Shown one piece after another: positions 61,930 to 64,000 of a DNA stretch of 64,000 bases. The translations under genes were made by a program, and so were the position numbers. The DNA comes from Algoriphagus marincola DSM 16067. GTDB lineage: Bacteria; Bacteroidota; Bacteroidia; Cytophagales; Cyclobacteriaceae. Every line of letters begins with the position of its first letter. Positions within the stretch are counted from its first letter, which is position 1. The stretch is from the NCBI RefSeq assembly GCF_000429405.1, contig NZ_AUBU01000002.1, positions 496,001 to 560,000 of the forward strand, given 5' to 3'. Below the pieces are notes generated by a model. That model saw only the letters and a program-made list of their open reading frames with translations, did not search any database and had not been told where the DNA came from.

Positions 61930-63435
61930 ATGAGCAAAAGACAATTCTTTCTAGGAATGCTATTGGCCTCCCTCATTGGAGGCATGGTGGCTTTGGCAGG
62001 GGTTAGTTATTTCCTCCAGCCACAGGGAGTTACCACATTTGAAGAAAAGCAAAATGCAAGTTTCGTAAACCTACTTGCAGGAGAAAACTTTACGATTCCT
62101 GATGGGATTAATTTTGTGGCTTCTGCCGAGATCGTCACGCCTGCAGTAGTACACGTCAAAAGTACACTAGGATATACAGCTTCCCGACCAAGGAATCCAA
62201 TCGAAGAGCTATTTGGTTTTCCCCCTGGAGATGAAAACCCAATGCAAGGCCCTGGATCCAGAAATCCAATGAGTTCAGGCTCAGGTGTAATTATTTCTTC
62301 TGACGGTTATATCGTGACCAATAATCATGTGGTCGAAGGAGCTTCTCAAATTGATATTTCCTTAGATAACAATAAGCGATTTGTCGCCAAAGTAATTGGA
62401 ACTGATCCTACTACTGACCTAGCATTATTGAAAATTGAAGCTAACGGTCTTCCGTTTGTGCGGTTTGGTAATTCTGATCAAACAAAAATAGGAGAGTGGG
62501 TCCTTGCCGTTGGAAACCCATTCAATCTAAATTCCACCGTGACAGCGGGGATTATCTCGGCAAAAGCCCGAAACATCGGGATTCTTCGTGGAGTAGAAAA
62601 TAACCTTCAAATAGAATCCTTCCTTCAGACTGATGCAGTGGTCAATCCGGGTAATTCTGGAGGTGCATTGGTCAACTTAGCAGGAGAATTGATAGGGATA
62701 AATACAGCGATTGCTACCCGTACGGGTACTTTCAATGGTTATTCCTTTGCTGTGCCTAGTTCGCTCGTTCGAAAAGTAGTCGATGATCTGCTTGAGTATG
62801 GAACTGTTCAGCGTGGTTTATTAGGAGTAACCATCAGAGATGTCAGTCCAGAATTAGCGGAGGAATTGAACAAGGAGTTTCCAGTTGATCAAGGCGTATA
62901 TATCAATGGAGTAAATCCAAATAGTGGTGGTGAAGAAGCAGGGTTGCAGCCAGGTGATATCATCGTAGGCGTGGATGGTAGAGAGACTACATCTGTTTCT
63001 ATCCTTCAAGAAATGGTGGCTAGAAAGCGTCCAGGTGATCAAGTGAAGGTGGAGTATCTTCGAGATGGTAAGAAAATGGAGGCAATGGCTACTCTTCGAA
63101 ACTTTGATGGCAATACCAAAATTGTAGAGAAAGAAGTCAAGAAAACTTTCGAATATGATGGCGTTATATTTGAAAATATTTCTGATGAGCAGAAAGAGCG
63201 ACTTCGGATTTCTGGAGGAGCAATGATTGCCACAGTTGGACGATCTGCATGGAGGTCTGCTGGAGCGAGACCAGGGTTTATCATTACATCCATTATAAGC
63301 GAAGATGGGCGTACTAGAATCTCAGACGCAGAGAATCTTCTCGAGGAACTAAGCTCTTTAAGCGGTCAAGAAATCGTGGTATTGGGTATGTTTAATGATG
63401 GTACCGAGTATTACTTCGAAGTTGAGCTAGATTGA
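61930..63435 (+). CDS. HtrA/Do-type periplasmic serine protease (second copy)
   Basis: 501 residues. Signal anchor (FFLGMLLASLIGGMVALAGVSYF). Protease triad His133 (VTNNHVVEG), Asp163 (TTDLALLKI), Ser243 (NPGNSGGAL). PDZ1 from about 290 (GLLGVTIRDVSPELAEEL, VNPNSGGEEAGLQPGDIIVGV) and a weaker PDZ2 at the end. Close relative of the gene at 48733-50181 but with a different linker (SRPRNPIEELFGFPPGDE). The neighbouring hsp20 gene has its own terminator, so it is a separate unit. Confidence 0.95.
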   Translation: MSKRQFFLGMLLASLIGGMVALAGVSYFLQPQGVTTFEEKQNASFVNLLAGENFTIPDGINFVASAEIVTPAVVHVKSTLGYTASRPRNPIEELFGFPPGDENPMQGPGSRNPMSSGSGVIISSDGYIVTNNHVVEGASQIDISLDNNKRFVAKVIGTDPTTDLALLKIEANGLPFVRFGNSDQTKIGEWVLAVGNPFNLNSTVTAGIISAKARNIGILRGVENNLQIESFLQTDAVVNPGNSGGALVNLAGELIGINTAIATRTGTFNGYSFAVPSSLVRKVVDDLLEYGTVQRGLLGVTIRDVSPELAEELNKEFPVDQGVYINGVNPNSGGEEAGLQPGDIIVGVDGRETTSVSILQEMVARKRPGDQVKVEYLRDGKKMEAMATLRNFDGNTKIVEKEVKKTFEYDGVIFENISDEQKERLRISGGAMIATVGRSAWRSAGARPGFIITSIISEDGRTRISDAENLLEELSSLSGQEIVVLGMFNDGTEYYFEVELD

Positions 63436-63452
63436 AAGAGAAAATAGGCAAT

Positions 63453-63489
63453 AAAAAATCCCACTACGATGAGTAGTGGGATTTTTTTT
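63453..63489. terminator. Bidirectional terminator between htrA and clpX
   Basis: Arms 63453-63467 and 63473-63487 (core CCCACTAC / GTAGTGGG) pair over 15 bp around GATGA, A-rich on the left and T-rich on the right, so it can end both convergent genes. Confidence 0.9.
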
Positions 63490-63521
63490 GATATGGTTTG
63501 TAGAAAAGACCAAGCTTAATA

Positions 63522-64000
63522 TTAAGCTACTTGTAGTCGCTTGAATTTTGATTTGTCAAATTGAGACTTGGCATAGGTTTCATCGATTACTAGCTTTTTG
63601 ATGCTATCGTCTGAGGGTAATTCATACATGGCATCGGTAATAATAGCTTCGCAAATTGATCGCAGTCCTCTTGCTCCAAGATTGTATTCTACCGCTTTGT
63701 CTACAATAAAATCCAATCCGCTTTCCTTAAATTCCAATTTCACGCCCTCCATTTCCAGAAGTTTGGTGTATTGCTTCACAAGGGCATTCTTTGGTTCGGT
63801 TAGGATTTGCTTGAGCGCTTCTTTGTGAAGAGGGTCCAAATGAGTCAATACTGGAAGTCTACCGATAAGTTCTGGAATCAATCCAAAAGCTTTTAGGTCC
63901 TGGGCAGTTACATATTGGAGTAAATTTTCTCTATCAGCCATGGCCGCTCCTGCAGACTTGCTAAAGCCAAGTGGCTGGGTATTTAGACGCTTGGCGATAT
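63522..64000 (-). CDS. clpX: ClpX, ATPase subunit of the Clp protease (partial, C-terminal part)
   Basis: The last 159 codons are present and the reading frame stays open to the right edge, so the gene continues beyond the window. It begins inside the AAA+ large domain (IAKRLNTQPLGF), followed by LKAFGLIPELIGRLPVLTHLDPL (sensor-2 region, landmark FGLIPELIGRLP) and the small domain with YNLGARGLRSICE (sensor Arg). ClpX unfolds substrates for ClpP. clpP would be expected beyond the edge. Confidence 0.95.
   Translation of the reverse strand, partial: IAKRLNTQPLGFSKSAGAAMADRENLLQYVTAQDLKAFGLIPELIGRLPVLTHLDPLHKEALKQILTEPKNALVKQYTKLLEMEGVKLEFKESGLDFIVDKAVEYNLGARGLRSICEAIITDAMYELPSDDSIKKLVIDETYAKSQFDKSKFKRLQVA

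Noticed and set aside
1..64000. CRISPR arrays, insertion sequences, prophage genes, tRNA or rRNA genes
   Set aside because: No regularly spaced repeats, transposase or phage proteins, or cloverleaf sequences were recognised on either strand.

Overview
The window looks like chromosomal DNA of an aerobic Bacteroidetes, most likely Cytophagales close to Cyclobacteriaceae/Algoriphagus. This is inferred from protein style (reg_prop/Y_Y_Y sensor kinase, DUF2490, exported TIM-barrel sugar isomerases, NIPSNAP, a BtuB/BtuG-type B12 receptor pair), from promoters of the Bacteroidetes form (TAnnTTTG at -7), and from AT-leaning sequence without obvious Shine-Dalgarno sites. Both ends cut genes: an exported sugar isomerase on the left and clpX on the right. 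No IS element, prophage, CRISPR array, tRNA or rRNA was seen.

Layout. 0-10 kb: exported or periplasmic enzymes (two related TIM-barrel isomerases, GMC oxidoreductase, Tat-exported beta-propeller, carbonic anhydrase, DUF2490 barrel, NIPSNAP protein), a membrane histidine kinase, and a gene-free stretch at 3.46-4.25 kb that reads as a large, highly structured, unidentified RNA with its own terminator. 10-13 kb: ABC-F ATPase and sucD. 12.7-19.8 kb: two kinases without a DNA-binding output domain, followed by an ABC exporter-like pair with a histidine-rich permease and a DUF3299 protein, resembling zinc-responsive operons of proteobacteria. 19.8-24.4 kb: class IV aminotransferase, a hemJ-SCO1-cytochrome c operon, and meaB. 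24.4-30.9 kb: a vitamin B12 uptake locus, with a cobalamin riboswitch driving a BtuB-type receptor and a BtuG-like lipoprotein on the minus strand and btuFCD on the plus strand. 31-32.8 kb: MarR regulator, ferredoxin-NADP reductase and 2Fe-2S ferredoxin. 34-37.3 kb: CitMHS transporter with a two-gene AtuA system. 37.3-39.1 kb: a lipid-kinase-like/DUF389 fusion. 39.4-46.5 kb: oxidoreductase and glycosyltransferase genes convergent with a tightly overlapping operon headed by methylmalonyl-CoA mutase. 46.8-64 kb: dnaA, then a dense protein-quality-control region (two HtrA proteases, RseP, Lon, HslU, Hsp20, ClpX) interleaved with dxr, an SDR, SixA, a cold-shock protein and an MscS-type channel.

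How it fits together. The B12 imported by the 24-31 kb locus would serve methylmalonyl-CoA mutase (43-46.5 kb), which MeaB (23.4 kb) protects. A palindrome lies exactly between the promoter elements of the mutase operon and looks like a repressor site. A GTCA-AAA-TGAC element occurs twice upstream of hsp20 and, with one change, just before lon, suggesting shared stress control. The structured RNA at 3.6-4.15 kb is the strongest candidate for something undescribed.
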